A stretch of DNA of 64,000 nt from Bacillota bacterium (GCA_023454175.1 JAEXRW010000010.1:292941-356940); one strand, 5' to 3'; counted from the first letter of the stretch, positions 8,203 to 17,544 are shown. The notes: generated by a model not told the origin, from the sequence alone. Program-made: numbers and translations.

Positions 8203-10212
8203 ATGAAACAGTCCAGAATTCTGCTTTGCATGCTCCTGGTACTCGTACTCATATTCACGATGGCGCTGCCCGCATCGGCTATGGCCGATCCAGCGACTGA
8301 AACGAAATCCCTCCGGATCCTCTTCACACACGACATGCACTCCTCCCTGCTCCCGGCAAAGATCAAGGACCCCGGCGGGAACCTGGTGGAAGCAGGCGGA
8401 TTCGCGCGGCTGCATACGGTGATCCAAAATGAGAAGACCCAAGACCCTGACGGCACGTTGCTGGTGGACGCGGGCGACTACTCCATGGGGACGCTTTTTC
8501 AGACACTGGAGTCCACGCAGGCGCCCGAGCTGTGCCTGATGGGGGCCATGGGGTACGACGCGGTGACGGCGGGCAACCATGAATTCGACTATTACATCGG
8601 CGGCTTCACCAAGAGCCTGCAGGCGGCAAAACAGAAAGGCGGACCGCTGCCGCAATACGTGATCTCCAACATGGATTTGCCGCAGGGCGATCCCAAGGCG
8701 GACGCGCTGCGCAAGGCGATGGATGACTACGGCGCGAAGGAATACACCGTCCTCAACAAGGGCGGGATCAAAATAGGCCTTTTCGGCCTGATGGGCGAAA
8801 ACGCGGCCCATGACGCGCCCAACTCCAAACCTGCCACCTTCACAGACATCATCGAGGCTTCCAAGAAGATGGTGGACATCCTGAAAAACCAGGAGAAAGC
8901 AGACCTGATCGTGTGCCTCTCCCACTCGGGGACATGGACGAACCCCAACGAATCCGAGGACGAACAGCTGGCGAAGGCCGTGCCGGACATCGACGTGATC
9001 ATCAGCGGGCACACGCACACGCTGCTCCCCAAGCCCATCATCACAGGGCATACCATCATCGCCTCCTGCGGATCCAGCAACGAAACCTTAGGCGAACTGG
9101 AAATCTCCTACGACAACGGGTGGAAGGTGAAGGACTACAGCCTGAAGCCCATCGACGCTACCGTGAAAGACGACGCCGCGATGCTGGAGAAGATCGGCGT
9201 GTACAAGGGGCTCGTGGACGAATACCTGAAGCCCTACGGATACACGTATGACCAGGTGATCGCCCGCTCCCCATACCAATTTGAAGATTCGCAGTACATG
9301 TATGACCATCCCGCCGACTACCCGCTGGGCAACCTGCTCTCGGACGCGATGGTGTACGCCGTGAAAAAGGCGGAGGGGGATAGTTACGAGCCGGTGGATG
9401 CGGCGGTGGTGCCGATGGGCATCATCCGTGCGACAATCAACCAGGGGGATGTGACCGTCTCGGACGCCTTCAACATCCTGTCCCTGGGGACCGGCCCGGA
9501 TGAAAAAACGGGTTACCCGCTCATCTGCGTGTACCTCACGGGCACGGAGCTGAGGAACGTGTGTGAGGTGGACGCCTCCGTCACCCCACTCTTGGGCGAT
9601 GCGCAACTTTTCATCTCGGGCATCCGATACACATACGCCCCGGACTGGCTGATCTTCAACAAGGTGCAGAACGCAGAGCTTTCGAAACCGGACGGCAGTA
9701 CAGCGAAGATCGAACCCGACAAGCTGTACCGCGTGGTGTGCGGGCTGTACACCGGGCAGATGCTGTCCTATGTGAAAAGCAAGTCCTTCGGCATCATCTC
9801 CATCGTGCCCAAGGATAAAGACGGCAACCCCATCGACATGGAAAACCTGGAGAAGCACATCATCTACGCTGAAGCCAATGGGGAAAAGCAGGAGATCAAG
9901 GAATGGGAGATGGTGGTGCAATACATGCAGTCCTTCCCCGAGAAGGACGGGGCCGTGACGATCCCGGACGCCTATGCCACTGAACAAGGCAGAAAAATCA
10001 CGGTTTCTCCCGGCATCTTCACCCTGATCGGGAACATGAACCTGGTGGCGTGGATCGTGGTATTGATCGTGGCGGTGATCCTCGCGCTGATCGTATGGAT
10101 CATCGTACTGATCGCAACACGGAAGAAGCGCAAGGCGAAGCGGGCGGCGAGAAGGGCGATCCAGGCGGAGCGGGAAGGCGAGAAGCCGGGGAAAGGTACG
10201 AAAACAGTATAG
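8203..10212 (+). CDS. Secreted, membrane-anchored 5'-nucleotidase / 2',3'-cyclic phosphodiesterase
   Basis: A 669-residue exported metallophosphoesterase. Residues 1-27 are a signal peptide ending ASA. The metallophosphatase core follows, with the motifs FTHDMHS, VDAGDYSMG, GNHEFD, CLSHSG and SGHTHTL that bind two metal ions. The 5'-nucleotidase C-terminal domain spans about residues 340-570. A hydrophobic segment near residues 605-635 and a Lys/Arg-rich tail anchor it in the membrane with the enzyme outside. It should release phosphate and nucleosides from extracellular nucleotides. The start at 8203 is set by GGAGGG about 9 bases upstream; the open frame reaches 8110 without a comparable site. 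It fits with the secreted alkaline phosphatase at 36.3 kb as phosphate scavenging. Confidence 0.92.
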   Translation: MKQSRILLCMLLVLVLIFTMALPASAMADPATETKSLRILFTHDMHSSLLPAKIKDPGGNLVEAGGFARLHTVIQNEKTQDPDGTLLVDAGDYSMGTLFQTLESTQAPELCLMGAMGYDAVTAGNHEFDYYIGGFTKSLQAAKQKGGPLPQYVISNMDLPQGDPKADALRKAMDDYGAKEYTVLNKGGIKIGLFGLMGENAAHDAPNSKPATFTDIIEASKKMVDILKNQEKADLIVCLSHSGTWTNPNESEDEQLAKAVPDIDVIISGHTHTLLPKPIITGHTIIASCGSSNETLGELEISYDNGWKVKDYSLKPIDATVKDDAAMLEKIGVYKGLVDEYLKPYGYTYDQVIARSPYQFEDSQYMYDHPADYPLGNLLSDAMVYAVKKAEGDSYEPVDAAVVPMGIIRATINQGDVTVSDAFNILSLGTGPDEKTGYPLICVYLTGTELRNVCEVDASVTPLLGDAQLFISGIRYTYAPDWLIFNKVQNAELSKPDGSTAKIEPDKLYRVVCGLYTGQMLSYVKSKSFGIISIVPKDKDGNPIDMENLEKHIIYAEANGEKQEIKEWEMVVQYMQSFPEKDGAVTIPDAYATEQGRKITVSPGIFTLIGNMNLVAWIVVLIVAVILALIVWIIVLIATRKKRKAKRAARRAIQAEREGEKPGKGTKTV

Positions 10213-10245
10213 GTTAAAAATAGTTAAAGAAAATGCAAAATGTGA

Positions 10246-10269
10246 AGGGCCATCCGAGAGGGTGGCCCT
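10246..10269 (+). terminator. Hairpin after 5'-nucleotidase, probable terminator
   Basis: AGGGCCATCC / GGGTGGCCCT with a GAGA loop. The T tract is weak. Confidence 0.5.
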
Positions 10270-10322
10270 ATGGTTTATTATGGTCTTGAACTATTTGCCC
10301 TATTTAATTCATATACGCACAC

Positions 10323-10868
10323 TCATAGTCCCAGCAGCTGCTTTTTCTTGGCATCAAATTCTTCCTGAGAGATGATACCGCTATCCAAAAGCTCTTTGAA
10401 TTTTTTTATCTCATCCGCCGCGGAATTGATGGGGCCCGTTTCCGCTTCGTCTGAAGCATTTTTATATTGTTCCAAAGCATGCCTGATCTTTGCTCCAAGC
10501 ATGGATGCAAAATTATTCGCAGCCGCATAGCTGAACATCCCGCCACAGAACAGGATCCTATTCGAATCTTTTATTGCATTGAGGTTTTGAGAAGAACCTA
10601 TGTCAATACCTACGAACCTGTTTTTCGAGTTCATCCCTGTCAAGAAAACGATCTGTGCAAACTGTGAATTCAGGTTGGCATTGACAACATCAATCCCATT
10701 GTAATCTTTGAAGTACCAAGACATCGCCTGGCTTCCTTTTAAATATCCGGTCACTCTGTTACCGTAAATCTCCACTACCTCATAGTAATTCACGCTTGCA
10801 AGTGTGGTTTTCTTTCGCAGATCCGCGGGTATAGAAATGCTTTCAATCAAAGCTGTGTTCGTCCCCAT
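10323..10868 (-). CDS. SHOCT-domain protein
   Basis: A 181-residue protein. The last 35 residues form a SHOCT module (IKKFKELLDSGIISQEEFDAKKKQLL), a short helical domain usually found at the end of bacterial proteins. The first 140 residues resemble a PH-like or bPH-type beta domain (YEVVEIYGNRVTGYLKG, then AMSWYFKDYNGIDVV), but I cannot assign it firmly. No signal peptide or membrane helix is seen. GGAGGG lies about 9 bases before the ATG. Function is unknown, and the gene is alone on its strand. Confidence 0.75.
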   Translation of the reverse strand: MGTNTALIESISIPADLRKKTTLASVNYYEVVEIYGNRVTGYLKGSQAMSWYFKDYNGIDVVNANLNSQFAQIVFLTGMNSKNRFVGIDIGSSQNLNAIKDSNRILFCGGMFSYAAANNFASMLGAKIRHALEQYKNASDEAETGPINSAADEIKKFKELLDSGIISQEEFDAKKKQLLGL

Positions 10869-11114
10869 TTACAACCCTCCATTACGTAAACAAGTACCAA
10901 AAGACTATAAGTAGTATATTTTATCCGGCCGTTTCATGTCAAACGCACCATGCTGAGGACAACAACCGTAACAAATGATAACCCTTGTAACAGGGACCTT
11001 GGAGCAAGATGACCATTCGGCCAAAGGCAGTGACCACAGATCATGACGCCACGATATCCAAGCTCCATGGCCGTTCAATGGAATGCCGAACAAGCATGGC
11101 TGTGTTAAAAAGGG

Positions 11115-11882
11115 TCAGACCGGAGTTTTCAGCTCTTCTTTCGCATGCAGTCTTTTGAAGAAGAAGAAGAAAAGGCCCAAACCCAGGGTGATGAGCGCGA
11201 TGAACTGGGATGTGGACAGGAAGCCGATGCTGCCACGGTAATCAGCCCGCAGGAATTCGACCAGGAAGCGGCCGGCGCTATAAAGCATGAGATACAGCGC
11301 ACCAATTCTACCATCGGGACGGCTTTTCCGCGCGTACAAAATCAGCAGCAATACGATCAGGAAATCCCCCGCGCTGGAAATCAGCTGTGTCGGGATGAGG
11401 GGGATGCCGCCGGGAGCGATGCTGTGATCCGGGAATACCACGCCATACCAGGCTGTGGTCTCATGCCCGTAGCAGCAGCCCGCGAGAAAACAGCCGATGC
11501 GCCCGAACCCCTGCGCCAGGGCCACAGAAGGCGCGACCAGGTCGAAATAGCTCAAAAAGGATACCTTTTTGATGCGGCAGTAAAGGATGGACGCAAGCGC
11601 ACCGCCTACAATGCCGCCATACACTACAAATCCGCCGCCCGAGAGTATCTCCAGCGGATTTTTCATAAACGCATCCAGATCAATCAGCAAGTAGAGCAAT
11701 TTGGCGCAAATAAACCCGGCCAGGAGCATGGCGAGCCCGATGCCGTAGACAATACCCACATCCAGCCCGCGCTTTTTTGCGCGGTGTACGGCCAGGAAAA
11801 CAGCCAGGAGCACACCGAGTGCGATCATGAGCCCATAACCGTGTATGGTGAGTGGCCCTATGGTAAACAGGTCATTATACAT
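11115..11882 (-). CDS. lgt: Prolipoprotein diacylglyceryl transferase
   Basis: A 255-residue membrane enzyme with about seven helices that transfers diacylglycerol to the lipobox Cys of prelipoproteins. The Lgt signature is seen as FGRIGCFLAGCCYG, and YGLMIALG near the N-terminus and AGRFLVEFLR near the C-terminus match the family. Two positions differ from the E. coli enzyme: the usual His before GG in the HGG motif is Tyr here (VVYGGIVGG), and GRxGN is GRIGC. The same variant is seen in many clostridial Lgt proteins from memory, so it is probably functional. It is the last gene of a minus-strand block (Dabb, GNAT, lgt). The window encodes many lipoproteins that need it. Confidence 0.9.
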   Translation of the reverse strand: MYNDLFTIGPLTIHGYGLMIALGVLLAVFLAVHRAKKRGLDVGIVYGIGLAMLLAGFICAKLLYLLIDLDAFMKNPLEILSGGGFVVYGGIVGGALASILYCRIKKVSFLSYFDLVAPSVALAQGFGRIGCFLAGCCYGHETTAWYGVVFPDHSIAPGGIPLIPTQLISSAGDFLIVLLLILYARKSRPDGRIGALYLMLYSAGRFLVEFLRADYRGSIGFLSTSQFIALITLGLGLFFFFFKRLHAKEELKTPV

Positions 11883-11978
11883 AACGAGATCCCTTCAGAT
11901 TCATATCAACGGGTCATTCATAAGGTCCAAGAGGAAAGACAGACTGCATGTGACTATTCACCCCCGGCAACATTGCTT

Positions 11979-12593
11979 TCATTGCCCGAACTGGGTATCG
12001 GTCACAAGCTTTTCCCTGTACGGGAAACCGGCATCGAAACGCTCCACCTCTTCTGAATCCAGATGGTGGAATACATCGTCCTCGAAAAACCGCCCGTTAA
12101 TCCCGTTCAATGCGCCGGTATACAGCTCCAGCGCCATGAATGCGTCCATATTCCCGCCATCGGGCATATGGATACCGTAATCCCCGGCATCCCGATAACC
12201 AAAACGGGGATAGTAAGCCGGGTGGCCGTAAATCACGACCCCTTTGTACCCCAATTCCCTCGCCCGTTCGATGGAATGCCGCATGAGCTGTGCGCCGACG
12301 CCATGCTTCTGGTATTCCGGTAGGACGGCCAACGGGCCCATACACAGGACTTCCTGCGATCCGCCTGCTTCGTTCACGACACGTGCCCGGGAATACATGA
12401 TGTTGCCTATTATCCGCCCATCGCAACAGGCGACGAAGGTCAGCTCCCGGACGAACGCTGGCACCTGCCGGAGCTTATGGACGAGATAGTGCTCGTCACA
12501 CCCGGGCTTAAAAAGGTTCCAGAAGGCCTCGCGGGTGAGGCTCTCCACCTCACGCCAATCGCTTTCCGCTTCCAGCCGGATCAAAACATCCAA
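11979..12593 (-). CDS. GNAT N-acetyltransferase (YhbS type)
   Basis: A 204-residue GNAT-fold acetyltransferase. The acetyl-CoA loop is seen in GPLAVLPEYQKHGVGAQLM (Q/R-x-x-G-x-G/A). The end motif, YYPRFGY with a following DAG, is typical of the YhbS-like subgroup. The substrate is unknown. A perfect palindrome CCTCCTTAAGGAGG at about 12602-12615 contains its ribosome binding site. It lies between the Dabb gene (33-base gap) and lgt (96-base gap) on the same strand, so the three may be co-transcribed. Confidence 0.88.
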   Translation of the reverse strand: MDVLIRLEAESDWREVESLTREAFWNLFKPGCDEHYLVHKLRQVPAFVRELTFVACCDGRIIGNIMYSRARVVNEAGGSQEVLCMGPLAVLPEYQKHGVGAQLMRHSIERARELGYKGVVIYGHPAYYPRFGYRDAGDYGIHMPDGGNMDAFMALELYTGALNGINGRFFEDDVFHHLDSEEVERFDAGFPYREKLVTDTQFGQ

Positions 12594-12626
12594 TGTGATC
12601 CCCTCCTTAAGGAGGACTATAACCGC

Positions 12627-12941
12627 CTACTTCCACATGACCAGGTCGATCTCCTGGAAACGGGTGACTTCCTTTTTCCAGCGCTGCTCGACGAAGCCGT
12701 TATGTTTGGGGTGGTTGCTGTAGGCATCATAGGCCGCCTGATTTTCAAAAAGCATGGAAAAACCAAAGTGGTAGTCGCACTTGGCGCTGACCTGGCGCAG
12801 AACCTCAAATTCATGCACGCCGGGGATATTCGTGAGGATATCCCGCCCGTCATCCAGGAACCTGCGTTCCTCGCTGGAGCCTGCGGGGTGACACAGGTCA
12901 AACACCACCATGTGCTTTATCCAACCGTTGCGAGTGATCAT
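12627..12941 (-). CDS. Dabb (stress-responsive A/B barrel) domain protein
   Basis: A 104-residue protein with one Dabb domain: HMVVFDL at the start, a central FEVLRQ with FGFSMLFENQAAYDAYSNHPKH, and F-x-E-x-D at the end. Such proteins form small dimeric ferredoxin-like barrels; the role is unknown. The ATG at 12941 is preferred to the in-frame upstream ATG at 13007 because AAAGGCGG lies about 11 bases upstream and the shorter product begins at the conserved domain. First gene of the Dabb-GNAT-lgt block. Confidence 0.82.
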   Translation of the reverse strand: MITRNGWIKHMVVFDLCHPAGSSEERRFLDDGRDILTNIPGVHEFEVLRQVSAKCDYHFGFSMLFENQAAYDAYSNHPKHNGFVEQRWKKEVTRFQEIDLVMWK

Positions 12942-13104
12942 CCAACATAACCGCCTTTCTATTTTCGGCATCCTGAGCCGCATAACGACAATGTACCACA
13001 CCTGCATGCCCGCCGCAAGCGCATCCCGGACGCAGATGGAAAGACAGCCTGTATATGCTATAATAAAGCAAATATGCCAGGCTTCACCCGGGGGGCGAAA
13101 CTAT

Positions 13105-14349
13105 TTGAAAAAAACGGCCATCTGGCTAGTGACCCTGCTGCTGCTCCTCTCCCCGACCCTTTTCGCACGGGCCGCAGGAGAAATACAATACGTTGCTGGC
13201 GCCGATCCCACCGAACCGGTCATAACCTACACCGAGTATACGGGGGAAAAGGTGCACTTTTCCCTGACTACGCCTAAAACGGCTGTTTCCGTCAAACTCT
13301 ACCTGGACGGGAAGAAGCAAAGCGCTGTGGTAGTGTTCAAAGAGGAAAACGCGACATCCAAGATATGGACGGCGGACCTCACGATGGAGAATGCGGGGAC
13401 GCGCAGGGTACGCTTTTACGTATACGGGCAGGACGGGAAGATCATGGCCCGGTATCCAGCTGCCCCCATCCGGATCCAAGTGAAACTGCGGGTGATGCCG
13501 CCGGTGACGGAGGACGCGCTGATCATGGAGCACGACATGGCGGTGCTGAAGGGAACGCTGGCGCCTGCCACGGGGGTAAAGTATCGTTCGTTCGGGTTTT
13601 ACCTGGGGACCTCCCAGACAAGCATGAAAAAGCTGGCCGCGAACAAGGCGCGGGGGACGGCGTTCAACAGGCTGGCCAGCGGGCTGAAACCGCGGACCAC
13701 CTACTACTACCGGGCCTATGCGGTGGCGTCCACGGGTGTAATCGTTTCGGGTGCGGTAAAATATTTCACCACGCCGGCCAAGACTGCCTGGAGCGCGGAA
13801 ACCAGCCGCAAGGCTACGAGCGATGCGAAATATGACTACCTCTTCCATTCGCAGCACCGCTACTACACCATCGACGACCCGCCGCTGGGATACAATACAA
13901 AGGCCGAGGCGGCCAAGCACATGACGACCATCCGGGTACCGGTGTGGAAGCTGACCAACGGGAAACGGGCGGCATCCTCCCGGACGCTGACGGTGAACCG
14001 GAAGCTGGCGGCAAACGTGAAAGCCATCTTCAGCGAGATCTACGCGCTGGACATGCGGTTTCCCATCCACCAGCTGTACGGCTACAGCTACCGCAAGGTG
14101 ACGGGGCCGGGGGCGGTGCACACGAGCAGGATCATGTCCCACCACTCCTTCGGGGCGGCCATCGACATCAACTGGAGCGTGAACCGCTTTTACCTGGACG
14201 GGGACCAAAGGAACACGAAAAGCCCGTACTGCATCCCGCAGGCGGTCATCGATATATTCGCCAAATACGGCTGGGCGTGGGGCGGGGACTTTGCCTGCGG
14301 GCAGGACACGATGCACTTTCAATATCTCGGCGTAGAATTGCTGCCATAA
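13105..14349 (+). CDS. Exported M15-type D-Ala-D-Ala carboxypeptidase with N-terminal beta domains
   Basis: A 414-residue secreted wall peptidase. Residues 1 to about 22 are a signal peptide ending FARAAG. A beta-rich region with a fibronectin-like repeat (KPRTTYYYRAYAVASTG) spans about residues 30-230. The C-terminal M15 domain carries the zinc and catalytic motifs SHHSFGAAIDIN and DTMHFQY. It should trim peptidoglycan stem peptides. The start is a TTG at 13105 with GGGGGG 9 bases upstream; the frame opens at 12910 but the extra part is not conserved-looking. TATAAT with an upstream TG lies at 13056-13064, an extended -10 promoter. Monocistronic. Confidence 0.85.
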   Translation: MKKTAIWLVTLLLLLSPTLFARAAGEIQYVAGADPTEPVITYTEYTGEKVHFSLTTPKTAVSVKLYLDGKKQSAVVVFKEENATSKIWTADLTMENAGTRRVRFYVYGQDGKIMARYPAAPIRIQVKLRVMPPVTEDALIMEHDMAVLKGTLAPATGVKYRSFGFYLGTSQTSMKKLAANKARGTAFNRLASGLKPRTTYYYRAYAVASTGVIVSGAVKYFTTPAKTAWSAETSRKATSDAKYDYLFHSQHRYYTIDDPPLGYNTKAEAAKHMTTIRVPVWKLTNGKRAASSRTLTVNRKLAANVKAIFSEIYALDMRFPIHQLYGYSYRKVTGPGAVHTSRIMSHHSFGAAIDINWSVNRFYLDGDQRNTKSPYCIPQAVIDIFAKYGWAWGGDFACGQDTMHFQYLGVELLP

Positions 14350-14371
14350 AAGGAAAGGCAACGGCTGATAA

Positions 14372-14440
14372 CAAATGTATAATGTATAATTATGGTGTGC
14401 CCTGCGGGGGAATTCAGTTGCCCTGCGGGGGATTCAGTCA
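14372..14440. repeat. R2-related intergenic repeat
   Basis: AATGTATAATGTATAATT units followed by two copies of CCCTGCGGGGG. Confidence 0.6.
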
Positions 14441-14482
14441 TAGGATAGACAGATATCGCCTTTTTGCTTAGGAGGGTGGCGC

Positions 14483-14938
14483 ATGGATATTCGAATCGTA
14501 TCCGGCGGGCTGAAAGACATGGCCCTCGTGAAACCGCTGTGGGAAAGGCTGAACGCGGTGCATCTGGAGAAGTCGGTCCACTTCAAGAAGAAGTACAAAC
14601 ACTTCACCTTCGAACAGCGCATGGAGCCGGTATTGGAGAAGGCGGGCAGGGGACAACTCAAAATAGACCTGCTCATGGACGGCGAGAGGGCAGCGGGTTA
14701 CTGCATCTCTTCCATTGAGAACGGGAGCGGGGAGATCGAATCCATCTATATCGAACCGGAGCTGCGCGGCGGCGGATGGGGCGGGAAGCTGATAGAGCGC
14801 GCGCTTTCGTGGTTCGAGGAAAACGGGATAGAAGACATCTCCATCGGCGTAGTGTATGACAACAAGGACGCACTGCCCTTCTATGAAAGATACGGATTTC
14901 AAATCAGCACCTATGTATTGAAACGGCCGAAACGGTAA
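14483..14938 (+). CDS. GNAT N-acetyltransferase
   Basis: A 151-residue acetyltransferase of the GNAT fold. The acetyl-CoA-binding region reads IYIEPELRGGGWGGKLIERAL, and the last strand region is VYDNKDALPFYERYGF, the classic N-x-x-A-x-x-F-Y-x-x-x-G-F motif. The substrate is unknown. GGAGGG lies 7 bases before the ATG. It follows an R2 repeat and stands alone. Confidence 0.88.
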   Translation: MDIRIVSGGLKDMALVKPLWERLNAVHLEKSVHFKKKYKHFTFEQRMEPVLEKAGRGQLKIDLLMDGERAAGYCISSIENGSGEIESIYIEPELRGGGWGGKLIERALSWFEENGIEDISIGVVYDNKDALPFYERYGFQISTYVLKRPKR

Positions 14939-15094
14939 ACGAACGCCGCACATACACTCCCCGCAGCAGGGTAAATATTCCAACCATGTACAATACAGCT
15001 ATTGCCCCTTAGGGAGCCGCCATTATATAATGAAGCAGATAGTCAAAGCATTTGATTTTTTACCGCATTCATCCGGCATCATTTTGAGGGATTT

Positions 15095-15778
15095 ATGGCA
15101 ATCACCATTGACAGGATCATACGCTCGAGACGGCGAAAAACCATTTCGCTGGAGGTGACTCGGGACGCACGTCTCATTGTGCGTGTGCCCTGGCGCGTGC
15201 CGGAGGAATATCTGCTGGAGCTGGTGGAGAAAAAAACGGAGTGGATCCAGCGGAAGAAGGAAGCGGCGGAAAAACGCCTGATGTACGCTGCATTCAGCCG
15301 TATCGAGCCGGGGCTGAAAGCGGAATACCCGTACCTGGGCAGGGAATACACAGTGGTGAACGGCGCAGCGGGGAAGAGCATCCAGATAGCGGGTGGCAGT
15401 ATCCTGATCCCCGAGAAATTCGCGGGGCGGGAGGAGCATGCGCTGACGGGGTGGTTCCGGCGGCAGGCGCACGACTACATCACGGCGCGGGCCGAAGCGT
15501 TATCCCGCGAGACGGGACTCGGCTATACATCTCTGCGCATCGGGAGCGCGCGCAAACGGTGGGGGTCGTGCGGGGGGGACGCACGGCTGAATTTCACATG
15601 GAGGCTGATCTTCACGCCCTCCGAAATCATCGATTACGTGATCATCCACGAACTGTGCCACGTGCCCATCCGCAACCATTCACGGAAATTCTGGAACAAG
15701 GTGGAGGCGTATGTACCGGATTATAAGGTGAAGCGGAAGTGGCTGAAGGAATACGGAGAACTGCTGGAACTTTTATAG
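15095..15778 (+). CDS. YgjP-like zinc metallopeptidase (DUF45)
   Basis: A 227-residue protein of the YgjP/WLM-type metallopeptidase family. The N-terminus has the R-x-x-R-K-T-I-S-L core (IRSRRRKTISLEV). The catalytic HELCHVPIRNHSRKFW motif lies near residues 188-203, preceded by the family signature KRWGSCG. It probably acts in the cytoplasm; some relatives sit next to type I restriction genes, but no such gene is here. GAGGG lies 5 bases before the ATG. Confidence 0.9.
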   Translation: MAITIDRIIRSRRRKTISLEVTRDARLIVRVPWRVPEEYLLELVEKKTEWIQRKKEAAEKRLMYAAFSRIEPGLKAEYPYLGREYTVVNGAAGKSIQIAGGSILIPEKFAGREEHALTGWFRRQAHDYITARAEALSRETGLGYTSLRIGSARKRWGSCGGDARLNFTWRLIFTPSEIIDYVIIHELCHVPIRNHSRKFWNKVEAYVPDYKVKRKWLKEYGELLELL

Positions 15779-15883
15779 TTGACAGTTGAAAGTTGAGAGT
15801 TGACAGTTAAGGGGCGCCCCGCGGGGGTGATAAAAACATTTGATCATAAAAAATCAGGTTGCCTGGCTATGCCGGGCTGATTT
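15776..15883. repeat. R2-related repeat and terminator-like hairpin
   Basis: GTTGACAGTTGAAAGTTGAG units at 15778-15810 are followed at about 15845-15883 by a stem AATCAG...CTGATT enclosing GCCTGGC/GCCGGGC and a T-rich tail. The hairpin probably ends the YgjP-like transcript. Confidence 0.55.
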
Positions 15884-15919
15884 ATTATTACAGCAGCATT
15901 CAGAAGGGTAATTGACTAG

Positions 15920-16843
15920 ATGGATTTCCTGACCGAACTCACGCAATTCGGCGTGCTCTTCCTGATGATCGCGGCGGGATACGTGCTGGGGAAGACCGGG
16001 CGCGTATCGGACAAGGCACGGGATGATATCGCGAGCTTCGTGCTGTATATCGCGTCACCGGCAAGCATCATTTTCGGCATGAATATCCCGATGAAGCAGC
16101 AACTGCTGGACGATTTCCTGCTGCTGACGGGCATCAGCATCGGCGTATTCCTTTTCACCTTTGCCTTTTCGCTCGTGAGCGCACGTCTGCTGGAGAAGCG
16201 GGACCCAATCAAACGATCAATATACGGCGCATCGATCTATTTCAGCAACTACGGGTTCATGGGGTGGCCGGTGAGCGGCATGTTTTTCCCTATGAACGGG
16301 ATGCTGTACGCGCAGGTCTTCTCCATCCCGCTGAACGTGATCCTTTTTTCCGTCACCCCGGCGATGCTCTCGAGGGCAGCCGGGCAGCCAGCCAAAAACG
16401 TGCTCAGAAACATATTGAACCCACCGGTAATCGGAACGGCCATCGCGGCGGCGCTTTTCCTGCTGCAGATCCAACTGCCCGACATATTAGGCAAGACGGT
16501 GCAGATGCTGGGGGATACGCAGACGCCGCTGGCCATGGCGGTGGTGGGGCTGACGCTTTCGAAAATGAAATTCCGGAGCGTATTCACGAACGGGAAGGCA
16601 TACATCTACGCGGCATTGAAACTGATCGTCCTGCCGCTGATGGTTTTCGGCATACTACAGCTGATGGGATTCACGGGAACGGTGCTGGGGGTGCCGGTGC
16701 TGATCTCCGCAATGCCGGCGGGCACGATGGTGCTGGTGCTGGCGCAGAAATACGGCAAGGAGAGCGAGTTTGCGACGCAATTGATATTGCTGTCAACCGT
16801 ATTATCACTCGTGACGATACCGCTTTTCTCACTGCTGGTATGA
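15920..16843 (+). CDS. AEC (auxin efflux carrier) family transporter
   Basis: A 307-residue membrane transporter with about ten helices in two halves, typical of the AEC family. The N-terminal helix LTQFGVLFLMIAAGYVLGK and the central YFSNYGFMGWPV motif (N-x-G-x-x-G-x-P) are the family marks; the matching C-terminal half has SAMPAGTMVLVLAQKYG. Bacterial relatives move dicarboxylates such as malate; the substrate here is not known. AGAAGGG precedes the ATG. Monocistronic. Confidence 0.88.
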   Translation: MDFLTELTQFGVLFLMIAAGYVLGKTGRVSDKARDDIASFVLYIASPASIIFGMNIPMKQQLLDDFLLLTGISIGVFLFTFAFSLVSARLLEKRDPIKRSIYGASIYFSNYGFMGWPVSGMFFPMNGMLYAQVFSIPLNVILFSVTPAMLSRAAGQPAKNVLRNILNPPVIGTAIAAALFLLQIQLPDILGKTVQMLGDTQTPLAMAVVGLTLSKMKFRSVFTNGKAYIYAALKLIVLPLMVFGILQLMGFTGTVLGVPVLISAMPAGTMVLVLAQKYGKESEFATQLILLSTVLSLVTIPLFSLLV

Positions 16844-16894
16844 AACAGGCCGGCATCAAAATCGTTCAGACAGTCCGCAGACGGCAACAAGGAT

Positions 16895-16916
16895 GGGTGG
16901 CTGTGGACAGCCACCC
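16895..16916. repeat. R1 hairpin repeat, copy B
   Basis: GGGTGGCTG / CAGCCACCC with loop TGGA, followed by CCTACGCGACAGAAC as in other copies. Confidence 0.8.
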
Positions 16917-17003
16917 CTACGCGACAGAACAAGCGACCCAGTTTAAAAATGTTCAAAGGTTTATGGGCACTACCATTACCATCTAGTAACGAGGTGAACA
17001 GGT

Positions 17004-17468
17004 ATGACAACAGAGGAGTGCGAAACATATATCCAGCAGTTGCACTGGGATACCCCGGAACCATTACGAAATGAAGTCAAAGAAAAACTGAAGCAGATGA
17101 GCGAAAACCAAATGCAAATGCTGATCTTCCCCCATGGCAAAGGTTATTGGGACGGCGCCGCGGAGGTCATAACTGCGATTGGATTACCCCGTGTCCAAAA
17201 CATCATGCCGGGCGTGATGGAGTGGCTCCAGGACATGAACTGGCCGGGCTCACAGATCATTTATGACTTCCTATGCCACCAAAAGAAAGAAACCATTCTC
17301 CCACATATAAATAAAGCACTCCACACAGCAAGCCAACAAAATGACGAGATGTGGCTTTACTGGATGATGCAGTTGATGGAGGAAATGCAGATAAAGGCAG
17401 AAGACTTCACTGATCCCGAAACGCAAACAATTTTCAAAAGAGCGGAAGACTATTACCATAAGGAGTAA
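17004..17468 (+). CDS. DUF5071-like protein
   Basis: A 154-residue acidic, helical protein. The segment MEWLQDMNWPGSQIIYDFL, with Pro-Gly in the place of the usual NWPVA, and the alternating helices around it match DUF5071, a family of alpha-helical HEAT-like proteins of unknown function. There is no signal peptide. GAGGTG lies about 9 bases before the ATG. Codon use is less GC-rich than the neighbours. It lies upstream of the Mn riboswitch but reads out before it. Confidence 0.7.
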   Translation: MTTEECETYIQQLHWDTPEPLRNEVKEKLKQMSENQMQMLIFPHGKGYWDGAAEVITAIGLPRVQNIMPGVMEWLQDMNWPGSQIIYDFLCHQKKETILPHINKALHTASQQNDEMWLYWMMQLMEEMQIKAEDFTDPETQTIFKRAEDYYHKE

Positions 17469-17509
17469 AAGAGAAAAACACTTGATCTGAACGAACGTTA
17501 TCTGCCTAT

Positions 17510-17538
17510 TTGACAAAGGTGGACAGGCATTGTAAAAT
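17510..17538 (+). promoter_or_regulatory. Sigma-A promoter for the Mn riboswitch
   Basis: TTGACA, 17-base spacer, TAAAAT. It ends 7 bases before the 5' strand of riboswitch stem P1. Confidence 0.85.
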
Positions 17539-17544
17539 GATATT

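Noticed and set aside
10905..11093. Possible 62-codon minus-strand gene
   Set aside because: No ribosome binding site, odd composition, and no sign of conservation.
12602..12615. Palindrome CCTCCTTAAGGAGG as a regulatory hairpin
   Set aside because: It has no loop, so it cannot fold on itself; the symmetry comes from the ribosome binding site and its mirror.
13126..14361. Minus-strand frame of 411 codons
   Set aside because: Shadow of the M15 peptidase gene; Arg/His/Pro/Val-rich with no motif.
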